64,000 nucleotides of DNA. Source: CAYMPH01 sp964529415. GTDB lineage: Bacteria; Spirochaetota; UBA4802; UBA5550. Positions 1 through 8,698 of the stretch are shown here, piece by piece. The notes beneath the pieces are model-generated. The model ran no database searches. It was not told the origin of the DNA and saw nothing but the letters and a program-made list of their open reading frames with translations. Position 1 is the stretch's first letter, and each line of letters opens with the position of its first letter. Both the position numbers and the translations under genes were made by a program. The stretch spans positions 124,001 to 188,000 of the forward strand of contig CAZGWD010000001.1 of assembly GCA_964529415.1 (NCBI GenBank). The letters run 5' to 3'.

Positions 1-1502
1 AACCAGGAGGCATTTACAGACTGAAAATCTTCAGCCCTGGACTCAAACCAGGTTTCATCCTGCCTGAATGTTTCAGTATACTCTGCCATTGAAGTCATTT
101 GAGAATCCCAGGTTTGATCATTTTCATAGAGGTATGATATTGCTGTCAATACTGCAGCTGCATCAAAAAGAAAATTCTGATTCTGTGTTTCACCCTTATA
201 CAATGAATGACCGAGAGTTTTCCCGTTCCAGAATATTTCCATCAGATGTTTCAAAATACCTGAAGCTTTATCTTCAAGTTCAGGCATTTCAAGAAATTGC
301 GCAGCCTGAGTCATTGCAATTGCAGTTAATGCATTGATTCCGCAGAGAATTTTTTTGTCCATATCCGGCTGAACTTTAAGCTTTCTGATTTGAAGCAGTT
401 TCTTTTCAATTGGAACAATACTGATTTCAATTTTTTTTATCAGATGAATTTTTCCTTCAAAATTACCTGCCTTTTCAATATTATAAACTTCACATAGCTG
501 ATTGAATTCTTCATTCGTGAGTTCTTTTTTCAATTCATTGTAATCCCACAAATACGTTGCACCCTCGGAATGTTCAGTATCAGCATCGTGGCCTGATATA
601 TACAGTCCGCTGTCTTCAAAGCTATCCTCAAGGCACCGCAGAATATTCTCTGCCATGATTTTATATTCACTTTTGCCGAGAGTTTTATATGCAAGAGAAT
701 AACACCACAGAGCCATGGCCTGGTCGTAGAGCATCTTTTCAAAATGAGGGATTGTCCATTCGCGGTCAACGCAGTACCTGAAAACGCCGCCCTGCAGATG
801 ATCATTCAATCCGCGCAGGCACATGGCATCAAGAGTGTTGCTGCACACTTTCCTGACTTCAATTTTATCATCAATGGAAAGAGAGTATAATAAAAATAGC
901 AGCGTTGTATGCGGAGGGAATTTCTGTGTCTGCCCGAAACCGCCGTGCAATGGATCAGCAAATCTTACAAGGCTGATTATCAGGTAATATTCCTCTGCAA
1001 TCGGAGGGGTTTCCTCATTCGGAATAAATGGTTTTATATTTCCGGGATTTTTTTTGTAATAATCATTAACTTTCCGGGCAATAGTCAGAAATGATCCCAT
1101 GGAACCGTTTGATTTCGCAGGAGCGTATGTGAGTGCGAAAAACGGATTAATATCCGGAGTTAAAAAAACATTTAAAGGCCAGCCGCCGCTTCCGCTTTGA
1201 GCAATAATATAGCTCATTAAAAACTGATCTATGTCCGGACGCAGCTCACGGTCAACTTTAATGCAGATAAAGTTCTCATTCAGATAATCCGCAGTTTCTT
1301 TATCCGAAAAAGCTTCTGCAGCCATAACATGACACCAGTGACACGTTGCATATCCTATAGAAACGAAAAGAGGTTTGTTCTCCTGAACTGCTGCTTTTAT
1401 TGTTTCCGCGCTCCATTCCTGCCACCAGATCGGATTATCTTTATGCTGCTGCAGGTATGGAGAAAGCGATTTATCGAGATTGTTTTTTCTGATGTTTGTC
1501 AT
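1..1502 (-). CDS. YyaL/DUF255 thioredoxin-fold protein, C-terminus cut by window edge
   Basis: About 500 residues are visible, and the gene runs off the left edge before its stop. The N-terminus has the family's SPYLQQH motif at residues 14-20 and NPIWWQEW just after it. A thioredoxin-like CHWCHVM motif follows at about residues 54-60. The body then reads as the alpha/alpha-barrel part, including GGVFRYCVDREWTIPHFEKM and a LYISGHDADTEHSEG segment. These are hallmarks of the DUF255/YyaL family (bacterial relatives of SPATA20), whose biochemical role is poorly known. Family members are usually 600-700 residues, so roughly 100-200 are missing. The ATG at 1502 was chosen because the homology starts about 13 residues later; no strong ribosome site precedes it. 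It diverges from the DUF5684 gene across a short shared intergenic region. Confidence 0.9.
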   Translation of the reverse strand, partial: MTNIRKNNLDKSLSPYLQQHKDNPIWWQEWSAETIKAAVQENKPLFVSIGYATCHWCHVMAAEAFSDKETADYLNENFICIKVDRELRPDIDQFLMSYIIAQSGSGGWPLNVFLTPDINPFFALTYAPAKSNGSMGSFLTIARKVNDYYKKNPGNIKPFIPNEETPPIAEEYYLIISLVRFADPLHGGFGQTQKFPPHTTLLFLLYSLSIDDKIEVRKVCSNTLDAMCLRGLNDHLQGGVFRYCVDREWTIPHFEKMLYDQAMALWCYSLAYKTLGKSEYKIMAENILRCLEDSFEDSGLYISGHDADTEHSEGATYLWDYNELKKELTNEEFNQLCEVYNIEKAGNFEGKIHLIKKIEISIVPIEKKLLQIRKLKVQPDMDKKILCGINALTAIAMTQAAQFLEMPELEDKASGILKHLMEIFWNGKTLGHSLYKGETQNQNFLFDAAAVLTAISYLYENDQTWDSQMTSMAEYTETFRQDETWFESRAEDFQSVNASW

Positions 1503-1550
1503 GATAATAAAGTTAAAATTTCATGAAAAGCAGTGCAATAACTTTTTTTC

Positions 1551-1579
1551 TTGCCTTTTCATATTGTTTTCAATATAAT
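1551..1579 (+). promoter_or_regulatory. sigma70-type promoter for the DUF5684 gene
   Basis: A TTGCCT -35 element (1551-1556) is followed by an exactly 17-base spacer and a perfect TATAAT -10 (1574-1579). The start codon lies 38 bases downstream of the -10, with a GGAGG ribosome site at 1607-1611. The fit is seen directly; activity is inferred. Confidence 0.7.
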
Positions 1580-1617
1580 TTCAGTAATAAGCTATAAAAT
1601 TTTAACGGAGGTATCAC

Positions 1618-1977
1618 ATGGATCAAGGCGGAGGAAGTGTATTCAGCAGTGTTCTTTATGGTTTAATTTTCATTGCTTATATTGCAGGAATGTGGAAAAT
1701 TTTTGAAAAAGCCGGAAAACCCGGCTGGGCAGCATTAATTCCAATTTATAATTTTTATATTTACCTGCAGATTATAAATAAGCCAGCCTGGTGGCTTGTA
1801 CTATTTTTAATTCCGCTTGTAAATATTGTAATTTTAGTTATAATGTCTATGGAATTAGCAGTTTGCTTTGGCAAAAGTAAAGGATGGGGAGTTGTACTGC
1901 TCGTACTTTTCGGATTTGTAGGATATCCGCTTCTTGGTTTTGGTGATGCTTCTTATTCAAAACCAGCTGGAGCTTAA
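1618..1977 (+). CDS. DUF5684 small membrane protein
   Basis: This 119-residue protein is nearly all membrane-spanning, with three or four predicted segments. Motifs typical of the DUF5684 family are present: MWKIFEKAGKPGWAALIPIYN near residues 24-44 and a following NKPAWWLVLFLIPLVN hairpin. The function of the family is unknown. The start is well supported by GGAGG six bases upstream and a good promoter. It is a single-gene unit: a 9-bp-stem hairpin follows its stop, and the next gene is convergent. It could be a component of a small envelope assembly, but nothing in the sequence shows that. Confidence 0.8.
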   Translation: MDQGGGSVFSSVLYGLIFIAYIAGMWKIFEKAGKPGWAALIPIYNFYIYLQIINKPAWWLVLFLIPLVNIVILVIMSMELAVCFGKSKGWGVVLLVLFGFVGYPLLGFGDASYSKPAGA

Positions 1978-1996
1978 TTGAAAATTTAACCCTTAC

Positions 1997-2017
1997 ATCC
2001 CCCTTGGCAAGGGGGAT
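1997..2017. terminator. palindrome between convergent genes (CCCCCTTGG family)
   Basis: Perfect 9-bp stem with a GGC loop (ATCCCCCTT GGC AAGGGGGAT), located 20 bases after the DUF5684 stop and just before the convergent lipoprotein stop. It could act as a terminator on either strand, but the T-run is weak. The same palindrome type recurs at 8618, 30065 and 59536. Confidence 0.55.
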
Positions 2018-2019
2018 GG

Positions 2020-2625
2020 TTATTTTATCCTGTTTAGAATTATTTTTTTATCTTCGAGATATTTTTCTTTTCTGTTCTCTTTCAGGAATTTTCTGATATT
2101 TTCAGATGTGTCGGAAATAATAACATCCGCAGGAGTTTTACTTTTTTTGTCCATGCTTGTTGAATATTTAACTTCACCTTTAATAAGTTTTTTTTCAACT
2201 GCATCAACAAAAAATTCAAATTTCATCTGCCTCAATTCAATTGTATTATTATTGTTCTTAATCAGATAATTTATGAATAGAAAGTTTTTTGATAAATCCA
2301 GTTTCTGGGAATCGTTTGTAGTGGCATTAATATTTAAAAATCTGTCTTCGCCAAGAAAAGACGGATAAGCAAAAATTTTCCCTTCATCATATTTAAAGCT
2401 TGAATCAGCTCCTGTAATGTCCAGATACCCATCCTTTCTGATTCTTATAAATACATAAATTTTTTCCTTTTCATCCAATCCGTACCATAATCCCGGCAAT
2501 GCAGTATCTATTGAGGTTTTATTTTTCGCATCAATAGGATTATCTGAAGTTACAGTTTTACATGCTGAAAAAAGTAAAAGTAAAAGTATAGCAATAGCTG
2601 ATAGTAATAATTTTATTTTTTCCAT
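2020..2625 (-). CDS. predicted lipoprotein, unknown function
   Basis: This 201-residue protein begins with a lysine and a long hydrophobic stretch ending in LFSAC, a good lipobox with the acylated cysteine at about residue 22. The mature part is rich in beta-strand-forming residues with lysines, and reads like a small all-beta sensor or enzyme-inhibitor-type domain (for example GLWYGLDEKEKIYVFIRI). I do not recognise a family. It is likely exported and anchored to a membrane. It is transcribed alone, diverging from ileS across 289 bases. Confidence 0.75.
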   Translation of the reverse strand: MEKIKLLLSAIAILLLLLFSACKTVTSDNPIDAKNKTSIDTALPGLWYGLDEKEKIYVFIRIRKDGYLDITGADSSFKYDEGKIFAYPSFLGEDRFLNINATTNDSQKLDLSKNFLFINYLIKNNNNTIELRQMKFEFFVDAVEKKLIKGEVKYSTSMDKKSKTPADVIISDTSENIRKFLKENRKEKYLEDKKIILNRIK

Positions 2626-2914
2626 ACAATAGACTCCAAAAGGCAGCTGATAATGACTAATTACTTTAACCTTTTCATTTTGCCTGTTTTATTTTATAAA
2701 ATATATGAATAAACCTATAAAGCGATTGTCAAGATTAAATTTACTGACACTTGAGTTCAATGTTTTGTTTAAAAAACAATTGATTAAAAAAAAATTGACA
2801 AATAGCGCTTGTAAACTGATTCATTAAAACTTCTTTAATTGTATTAAACACCAAACTGCAAACAGCCGGTTATTGAACTTTATATATAAACAGAAGAATT
2901 AAAACGAGGAAATA

Positions 2915-5677
2915 ATGGATTATTCAAAAACAGTAAATCTTCCGGAAACAGATTTTCCAATGAAGGCAAACCTTCCGGAAAAAGAACCGAAGATTCTTGA
3001 AAAATGGGAAAAAGAAAATATTTACAAAAAAATACTCGGCGCACGCAGCAACGCTGAAAAATATATTCTGCATGATGGACCTCCATACGCAAATGGACAT
3101 ATTCATATCGGTCATTCTCTGAATAAAGTTTTAAAAGATGTTATTGTTAAGCATAAATCCATGATGGGATTTTACGCTCCGTATGTTCCGGGTTGGGACT
3201 GCCATGGTTTACCTATTGAACTGAATGTTTCCAAAGAACTTGGAGACAAAGCAGCTTCCATGTCAAAATCGGACATCCGAAGCAGATGCAGGGTTTTTGC
3301 TGATAAATTTGTTTCAATTCAGATGGAGGAGTTTAAAAGGCTCGGCGTTTTCGGAGATTACGAAAATCCATATAAAACAATGACCAAAGATTACGAGGCA
3401 AAGATTGTAGAAGTTTTCGGCGGTTTATTGAAAGAAGGGTATATTTATAAAAGTAAAAAGCCGATCTACTGGTGCCCAACCTGCGTAACCGCACTTGCTG
3501 AAGCTGAAGTGGAATACGCGAATCACACATCAAGCTCAATATTTGTGAAATTCAAGGTGGATCCCAAATCTGTTAAAACAGCAGGGATTGATGCTGATAA
3601 ACTTTATGTTGTTATCTGGACAACAACACCGTGGACGCTTCCTGCAAATCTTGCTGTATGCTTTCATCCTGATTTTCAGTATTCAGCATATCAGATTGAT
3701 AATGAATTTTATATAATAGCTAAAGGTCTTGTTGAAAAATTTGTAGAAATCAACGGGAAGCAGATAACAAAAGAAGTTTCATTGAAAATTGCAGATATTC
3801 AATCGCTTAATGTAAGACATCCGTTTATAGACAGGGAATCAAAAGTTATATTCGGAGATCATGTTACACTGGATCAGGGAACCGGTGTTGTTCATACTGC
3901 TCCTGGGCATGGCCACGAGGATTATGTTGTTGGTTTGAAATACGGTCTTGAAGCTTACTGCCCAGTTGATGACCATGGAAAATTTACAGAAGATTTTCCG
4001 CAGATGAAAGGGATTCATGTTTTCAAGGCAAATCCTCTTGTAATAGATCTTCTTAAAGAGAAGAACGCGCTCATATCAACAAGTGAACTTGAGCATTCGT
4101 ATCCGCATTGCTGGAGATGCAAGAAGCCGTTGATTTACAGAGCAACAGAACAGTGGTTTTTTCAGATCGATCATAATGATTTGCGCAAAAAAGCCATTAA
4201 AGCTGTTGATGAAACGCAGTGGATTCCATCGTGGGGCGAGTCCCGCTTCAGATCAATGGTTGAGACAAGACCGGACTGGTGCCTGTCACGACAGAGATCG
4301 TGGGGAGTACCTATTCCGTCATTCAAATGCGCAAAATGCAATAAAATAAATATGACTTCTGAAACCGTTATGTATTTCGCGGAAATTGCCAGAACAAAAT
4401 CCATTGATGAATGGTTCAGCGATGACATAAAAAACCTGATCCCTCCTGACACAAAGTGCAGCTGCGGTTCTGCAGAATTTATCAAGGAGTTCGATATTCT
4501 TGACGTGTGGTTCGATTCAGGCGTTTCACACTTCGCAGTTCTTGACGCGCGCCCGGATCACAGATGGCCTGCTGATATGTATCTTGAAGGCAGCGACCAG
4601 CACAGAGGTTGGTTCCAGTCATCAATCTGGCCTGCTCTTGCTTTAAAGGGTCACGCGCCGTTTAAAACAGTATTAACCCACGGTTTTGTACTGGATGACC
4701 AGGGCAAGGCAATGAGTAAATCAGTTGGCAATGTTATACCTCCGGAAAAAATCATAAAACAGTTCGGGGCTGATATTTTAAGGCTCTGGGTTTCCTCCGA
4801 AGATTACAGAAACGATCTGAGAATCGGCATGGATATGATGAATCAGGTTGCTGATTCCTATAGAAAAATCCGCAACACATTCAAATTTATAATCGGCAAT
4901 CTCGGCGATTTCAAGGAAAACGATTCTGTGCCATACGAAAAACTTTCTGATCTCGACAGATGGGTACTGCATAATCTTTATCTGCTTTATGAAAGCGTGA
5001 TCAGCCATTACGAAAAATTTGAATTCCATCTTGTTTACAGAAAAATTCTGAATTTCTGTGCAGTTGATCTTTCATCAATTTATTTCGATGTTTCAAAAGA
5101 TATTCTTTATGTTGATATTAAAAATTCGCAAACAAGAAGATCAACGCAGACTGTTTTAAACGAAGCTTATAAAGTTCTGCTCACTCTCATTGCACCGGTT
5201 CTGCCTTTTACTGCAGAGGAGATCTGGGAGTTTAATAAAAATAGCGGATCTATACACGAGCAGAAATATTATCAGCCGGATAAAAAGTTTTACAGCAAAG
5301 ATGTTGAAACAAACTTCGGAGGAATTGTTAATGCAAAACAGGATCTTTTAAAAGCTGTTGAAATTCTCCGCAGGGATAAAGTCATCAGAGCTTCTCTTGA
5401 AGTAGAGGCATCTATTTGCCCGAAAAAATCTGAATTGAAAAAATCACTGATCGAAATGGGTGATGAGCTGAAAAGATTTTTCCAGATTGCAGATGTTTCA
5501 ATTACAGAAAAATCGGATGATATGGTTGAATATGATACTGTTTTTCTCAAAGTTTCAAAAGCAGACGGGAAAAAATGCGTGAGGTGCTGGAACTTTACTA
5601 AAAAAATCGGTACAGACGCAGATCATCCTGAACTCTGCCCGAGATGTACTAAAATAATTAAAGAATTGCAGATTTAG
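2915..5677 (+). CDS. ileS: isoleucyl-tRNA synthetase
   Basis: Class I synthetase that charges tRNA-Ile with isoleucine in the cytoplasm. The 920-residue length fits bacterial IleS. The HIGH signature is at residues 64-67 (GHIHIGHSLN), followed by GWDCHGLPIE. The editing-domain motif WTTTPWTLPANLAV is present, the MSKS loop lies at about residues 600-603, and a C-terminal zinc knuckle (CVRCWNF ... CPRC) closes the protein. The residue before MSKS is Ala rather than the common Lys; the catalytic Lys in MSK is intact. GAGGA at 2906-2910 precedes the ATG. No T-box-like leader was found in the 289 bases upstream. lspA, map and a permease follow in the same direction. Confidence 0.97.
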   Translation: MDYSKTVNLPETDFPMKANLPEKEPKILEKWEKENIYKKILGARSNAEKYILHDGPPYANGHIHIGHSLNKVLKDVIVKHKSMMGFYAPYVPGWDCHGLPIELNVSKELGDKAASMSKSDIRSRCRVFADKFVSIQMEEFKRLGVFGDYENPYKTMTKDYEAKIVEVFGGLLKEGYIYKSKKPIYWCPTCVTALAEAEVEYANHTSSSIFVKFKVDPKSVKTAGIDADKLYVVIWTTTPWTLPANLAVCFHPDFQYSAYQIDNEFYIIAKGLVEKFVEINGKQITKEVSLKIADIQSLNVRHPFIDRESKVIFGDHVTLDQGTGVVHTAPGHGHEDYVVGLKYGLEAYCPVDDHGKFTEDFPQMKGIHVFKANPLVIDLLKEKNALISTSELEHSYPHCWRCKKPLIYRATEQWFFQIDHNDLRKKAIKAVDETQWIPSWGESRFRSMVETRPDWCLSRQRSWGVPIPSFKCAKCNKINMTSETVMYFAEIARTKSIDEWFSDDIKNLIPPDTKCSCGSAEFIKEFDILDVWFDSGVSHFAVLDARPDHRWPADMYLEGSDQHRGWFQSSIWPALALKGHAPFKTVLTHGFVLDDQGKAMSKSVGNVIPPEKIIKQFGADILRLWVSSEDYRNDLRIGMDMMNQVADSYRKIRNTFKFIIGNLGDFKENDSVPYEKLSDLDRWVLHNLYLLYESVISHYEKFEFHLVYRKILNFCAVDLSSIYFDVSKDILYVDIKNSQTRRSTQTVLNEAYKVLLTLIAPVLPFTAEEIWEFNKNSGSIHEQKYYQPDKKFYSKDVETNFGGIVNAKQDLLKAVEILRRDKVIRASLEVEASICPKKSELKKSLIEMGDELKRFFQIADVSITEKSDDMVEYDTVFLKVSKADGKKCVRCWNFTKKIGTDADHPELCPRCTKIIKELQI

Positions 5678-5689
5678 CTCAGAGACTCA

Positions 5690-5793
5690 AGATAGAAGGA
5701 GATATGGGGATATAAGAGATGAGGAGATAAAAGAATTTTTATTTATCCCCATAATCTCTAAAATCACCCTATCCACTGTTCTTACACATTGGT
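5690..5793 (-). repeat. dispersed intergenic repeat (ATGTGTAAGAA family), copy 1
   Basis: This stretch contains imperfect inverted arms (GATAGAAGGAGATATGGGGA on the left, TATCCCCATAATCTC on the right). Read on the minus strand it begins with ATGTGTAAGAA (5779-5789) and continues with GGAGATA-like and ATCTCC-like runs. The same order of motifs occurs on the plus strand at 57209-57310, so the two are probably copies of one small element. It fills most of the ileS-lspA gap. Confidence 0.55.
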
Positions 5794-5825
5794 TTTATTA
5801 CTTTTTATTATAAATTGGAGAATAA

Positions 5826-6350
5826 ATGAAAAAATATTTAACAGCTCTTGCAATAATCGGATCAACGCTGACTCTTGATTTAATCACAAAAATGCTCATA
5901 GTTAAAAATTTCTGTTCTCCGGATGTTTTTGTTTTTAATTCAGGATGTTTCCACGAATTAAACTATCTCAACGGATTTGTGAGACTTTCACTTATATACA
6001 ATCAGGGAGGAGTCTGGGGTATTTTTCAGGGATACAAAAGCGTGTTTCTTGTTATATCAATCATTGTTCTTGCTGTCATGATTGGATATTATTTTTATGA
6101 AAAAAATAAAACCTGGCTTTTTACTATTGCAATGTCTTTCATTGTTTCAGGCGCTCTTGGCAATATTATCGACAGGCTGATGAAAGACAGGAGAGGGGTT
6201 GTTGATTTCATTTCAATCGGCATTGACGGCTTTTACAGATGGCCTTCATTCAATGTTGCGGATTCCTGTATTATTACAGGAGCTTTTCTGCTTGTAATTG
6301 TTTTTTACAAAGATGAAAGAATGAAAAAGTTAGAAAACCTTTCAAAATGA
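5826..6350 (+). CDS. lspA: lipoprotein signal peptidase (signal peptidase II)
   Basis: Inner-membrane aspartyl protease that cleaves prolipoproteins before the lipobox cysteine. The protein has 174 residues and four membrane spans. The family motifs GNIIDR (about 112-117), VVDF with catalytic Asp127, and FNVADS with catalytic Asp146 are all present. The ATG is preceded by TTGGAG. The stop overlaps the map start by four bases (ATGA), so the two are translationally coupled. Its presence agrees with the several lipoproteins encoded here (2020, 9953 and 23691). Confidence 0.96.
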   Translation: MKKYLTALAIIGSTLTLDLITKMLIVKNFCSPDVFVFNSGCFHELNYLNGFVRLSLIYNQGGVWGIFQGYKSVFLVISIIVLAVMIGYYFYEKNKTWLFTIAMSFIVSGALGNIIDRLMKDRRGVVDFISIGIDGFYRWPSFNVADSCIITGAFLLVIVFYKDERMKKLENLSK

Positions 6351-7210
6351 AAAGAATCTCCAGAAACGATCCCTGCTGGTGCGGAAGCGGGCTTAAATAC
6401 AAAAAGTGCCATATGGAAAAAGACCAGGAAAACGGCACGTATTCAAAAAGCATTAAACCCGCATCAGGAGTTATTATTAAAACAGAAGAGCAGATCGCCG
6501 GAATTAGAAAAGCTTCCAAACTTACAAGAGATGTTCTTGATGAAACAGCAAAGTTTGTTAAAGAAGGAATAACAACTTCAGAACTTAACGAAATTGCACA
6601 CGAATTCACTATAAAAAAAGGCGGGATCCCCGCTCCTCTGGATTATCACGGTTATCCAAAAAGCATCTGCACGTCTTTAAATAATGTTGTATGCCACGGT
6701 ATACCGGATAATACAAAACTGAAAAGCGGCGATATAATTAATGTTGATGTTACCTGCATTGTAGACGGTTATTTCGGCGATGCAGGCAGAATGTATCTAA
6801 TTGGTGAAGTATCTGAAGAAAAGAAAAAACTTGTAACAATAGCCAGAGAGTGTCTTTATATAGGAATACAGCATGTTCAGCCTTATAGAGATATGGGCGA
6901 AATCGGATATGCAATTGAAACATACGCCACGCAGCACGGATACACCGTTGTCCGTGATTACGGCGGACACGGCATTGGCATGCGTTTCCATGAAGAGCCT
7001 CATGTTCACCATTACGGCAGCAAGCGCAGAAATATCCCCATGCTTCCTGGAATGATATTCACAATCGAACCCATGATAAACACAGGCGGACATGCCACAA
7101 AACTTATGTCCGACGGCTGGACTGCTGTGACTGCGGACGGATCCTTATCCGCCCAGTGGGAACATACTGTTCTTGTAACTGAAACAGGCTCGGAGATTTT
7201 AACTGAATGA
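6347..7210 (+). CDS. map: type I methionine aminopeptidase with N-terminal SEC-C zinc motif
   Basis: Removes the initiator methionine from nascent proteins in the cytoplasm. Residues 6-22 form a SEC-C knuckle (RNDPCWCGSGLKYKKCH; CxC then CH), which in other SEC-C proteins binds zinc and is linked to ribosome or SecA-type partners. The catalytic domain follows, with the conserved YHGYPKSICTSLNNVVCHG, DVT, GHGIG, EEP, IEPM and QWEHT motifs that hold the two metals and the substrate His. At 287 residues it matches SEC-C-bearing MetAP forms. It overlaps lspA upstream and the permease downstream by four bases each. Confidence 0.96.
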   Translation: MKRISRNDPCWCGSGLKYKKCHMEKDQENGTYSKSIKPASGVIIKTEEQIAGIRKASKLTRDVLDETAKFVKEGITTSELNEIAHEFTIKKGGIPAPLDYHGYPKSICTSLNNVVCHGIPDNTKLKSGDIINVDVTCIVDGYFGDAGRMYLIGEVSEEKKKLVTIARECLYIGIQHVQPYRDMGEIGYAIETYATQHGYTVVRDYGGHGIGMRFHEEPHVHHYGSKRRNIPMLPGMIFTIEPMINTGGHATKLMSDGWTAVTADGSLSAQWEHTVLVTETGSEILTE

Positions 7211-8592
7211 CAATGATTCCGGGCAATCCTGAAATTGAAAATTCTGAATATAAAAGGGAACTGGGTCTTTTCGCTTCTGTATCAATCGTAATTGGAAAAA
7301 TTATAGGCTCCGGAATTTTCAGAACTCCGGGGCCCATCATGGCTCTTGCCCTTTCAACATCTCTGTTCGGCCTCGTGTGGCTTCTTGCTGGAGTTATTAC
7401 AATACTCTGCGCAATGATCTATGCTGAACTTGTAGCAATGCTTCCTAAATCCGGCGGGCCGTATGTATTTTTAAAAGAAGCATATCATCCGGTATGGGCA
7501 TTTCTTAGAGGATGGGCAATGTTTTTTGTTTCCGAGACAGGCTCAATAGCAGTTGTAGCTTTAGTATTTGCAGAATATTTAAATGCTCTCTGGGCTGTAT
7601 TTTTCGGTGAGTATTTTTCTAAATTTTATGTGGTTGCTATAGCTCTTGCAGCAATATGGATATTAACTGTTGTAAATTTTTTCGGAGTGTATGTTTCAGG
7701 AATTATACAGAGCGTTTTCAGCTCAGCAAAAATTATTGCTATAGGAGGAATTATAGGTGCAGCATTCGCTTCATCAAAAGGTAATTTCCATAATTTTACA
7801 ACAGATTTCTGGCCAAAAGAATTCACCTGGGAAACATTTCTTGCTTTAGGTGCAGCAATGCGTCTTGCATTTTTCACTTTCAGCGGATGGGAAGGTTCAA
7901 CCTATGTTGCTGAAGAAGTAAAAAATCCTAAAAAAAATCTGCCTCTTTCACTTTTCCTCGGAATAACAGGTGTAATTATTCTTTATGCCGGAGCAAATAT
8001 AGCATATATTTATATACTTCCAGTGGAAGTAATGAAAGGATCAACACTTGTTGCATACGATGCAATGAAAACAGCGCTTGGCGGTGCCGGAGGAATTTTC
8101 ATTTCCGCAGCAGTAATGCTCAATACTTTTGGAAATGTAAGCACACAGATTTTCTGCAAGGCAAGAACATGGCAGGCAATGTCAAGGGACGGTCTTTTCT
8201 TTAAAAGTCTTGAGAAGCTCAGTCCAAAGTTTAAGACTCCCAATAATGCTTTAATTGCCCAGGCAGCATGGGCATCAGTTCTTCTGATATTTGCTTCATC
8301 TGCAAAAAATTCATATGAAGCAATTATTGATTTTTTCTCTGCTAACGGTACCATATGGAATATCATGACATTCTATTCCATACATCTCCTTAGAAAAAAA
8401 TATCCGGATATGGAAAGACCTTACAAAGCCTGGCTTTATCCTTACAGTCTGATTATTGTTATTTTTGTTTATGTCATTTATTTAGCTGTATCATTAATTA
8501 CAGCATTCAAAGCATCAATGACCGGAATCCTTTTAACATCTACCGGCTTGCTTTATTACTGGTTTTTTATACATAAGAAAAAACAGGGATAA
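7207..8592 (+). CDS. APC-superfamily amino acid permease
   Basis: The 461-residue protein has about 12 hydrophobic segments. The first helix region has the APC signature IGKIIGSGIFRTPG, and AELVAMLPKSGGPYVFLKEA follows, typical of LAT/APC-type amino acid transporters. FSGWEGSTYVAEEVKNPKKN is the conserved TM6 and loop segment. The substrate cannot be read from sequence; it is likely a neutral amino acid. The start overlaps the map stop by four bases (ATGA), which supports co-transcription with ileS-lspA-map. A palindrome follows the stop. Confidence 0.9.
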   Translation: MTMIPGNPEIENSEYKRELGLFASVSIVIGKIIGSGIFRTPGPIMALALSTSLFGLVWLLAGVITILCAMIYAELVAMLPKSGGPYVFLKEAYHPVWAFLRGWAMFFVSETGSIAVVALVFAEYLNALWAVFFGEYFSKFYVVAIALAAIWILTVVNFFGVYVSGIIQSVFSSAKIIAIGGIIGAAFASSKGNFHNFTTDFWPKEFTWETFLALGAAMRLAFFTFSGWEGSTYVAEEVKNPKKNLPLSLFLGITGVIILYAGANIAYIYILPVEVMKGSTLVAYDAMKTALGGAGGIFISAAVMLNTFGNVSTQIFCKARTWQAMSRDGLFFKSLEKLSPKFKTPNNALIAQAAWASVLLIFASSAKNSYEAIIDFFSANGTIWNIMTFYSIHLLRKKYPDMERPYKAWLYPYSLIIVIFVYVIYLAVSLITAFKASMTGILLTSTGLLYYWFFIHKKKQG

Positions 8593-8617
8593 TTTCTACC
8601 CACTCTGCCCTACGGGC

Positions 8618-8642
8618 ATCTCCCCCTTGGTAATTGGGAGAT
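8618..8642. repeat. CCCCCTTGG-family palindrome between convergent genes
   Basis: Imperfect palindrome ATCTCCC-CCTTGGTAATT-GGGAGAT, next to a smaller TGCCC-TACG-GGGCA-like hairpin at 8606-8617. It lies between the convergent permease and the 8699 gene. It resembles the palindromes at 1997 and 59536 and may end transcription. Confidence 0.45.
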
Positions 8643-8698
8643 AAAAAATTTTTAAAAATTAGTATTCCCCCTTAACAAGAGAAAACGGAACGGGGTAG

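Noticed and set aside
68..1526. Several short open frames on both strands (68-337, 530-805, 909-1094, 1329-1526)
   Set aside because: They lie inside the partial DUF255 gene, whose long minus-strand frame carries clear family motifs.
2626..2914. Possible T-box or other leader regulation of ileS
   Set aside because: A TTGACA exists at 2795, but there is no -10 at the right distance and no conserved T-box sequence or terminator hairpin.
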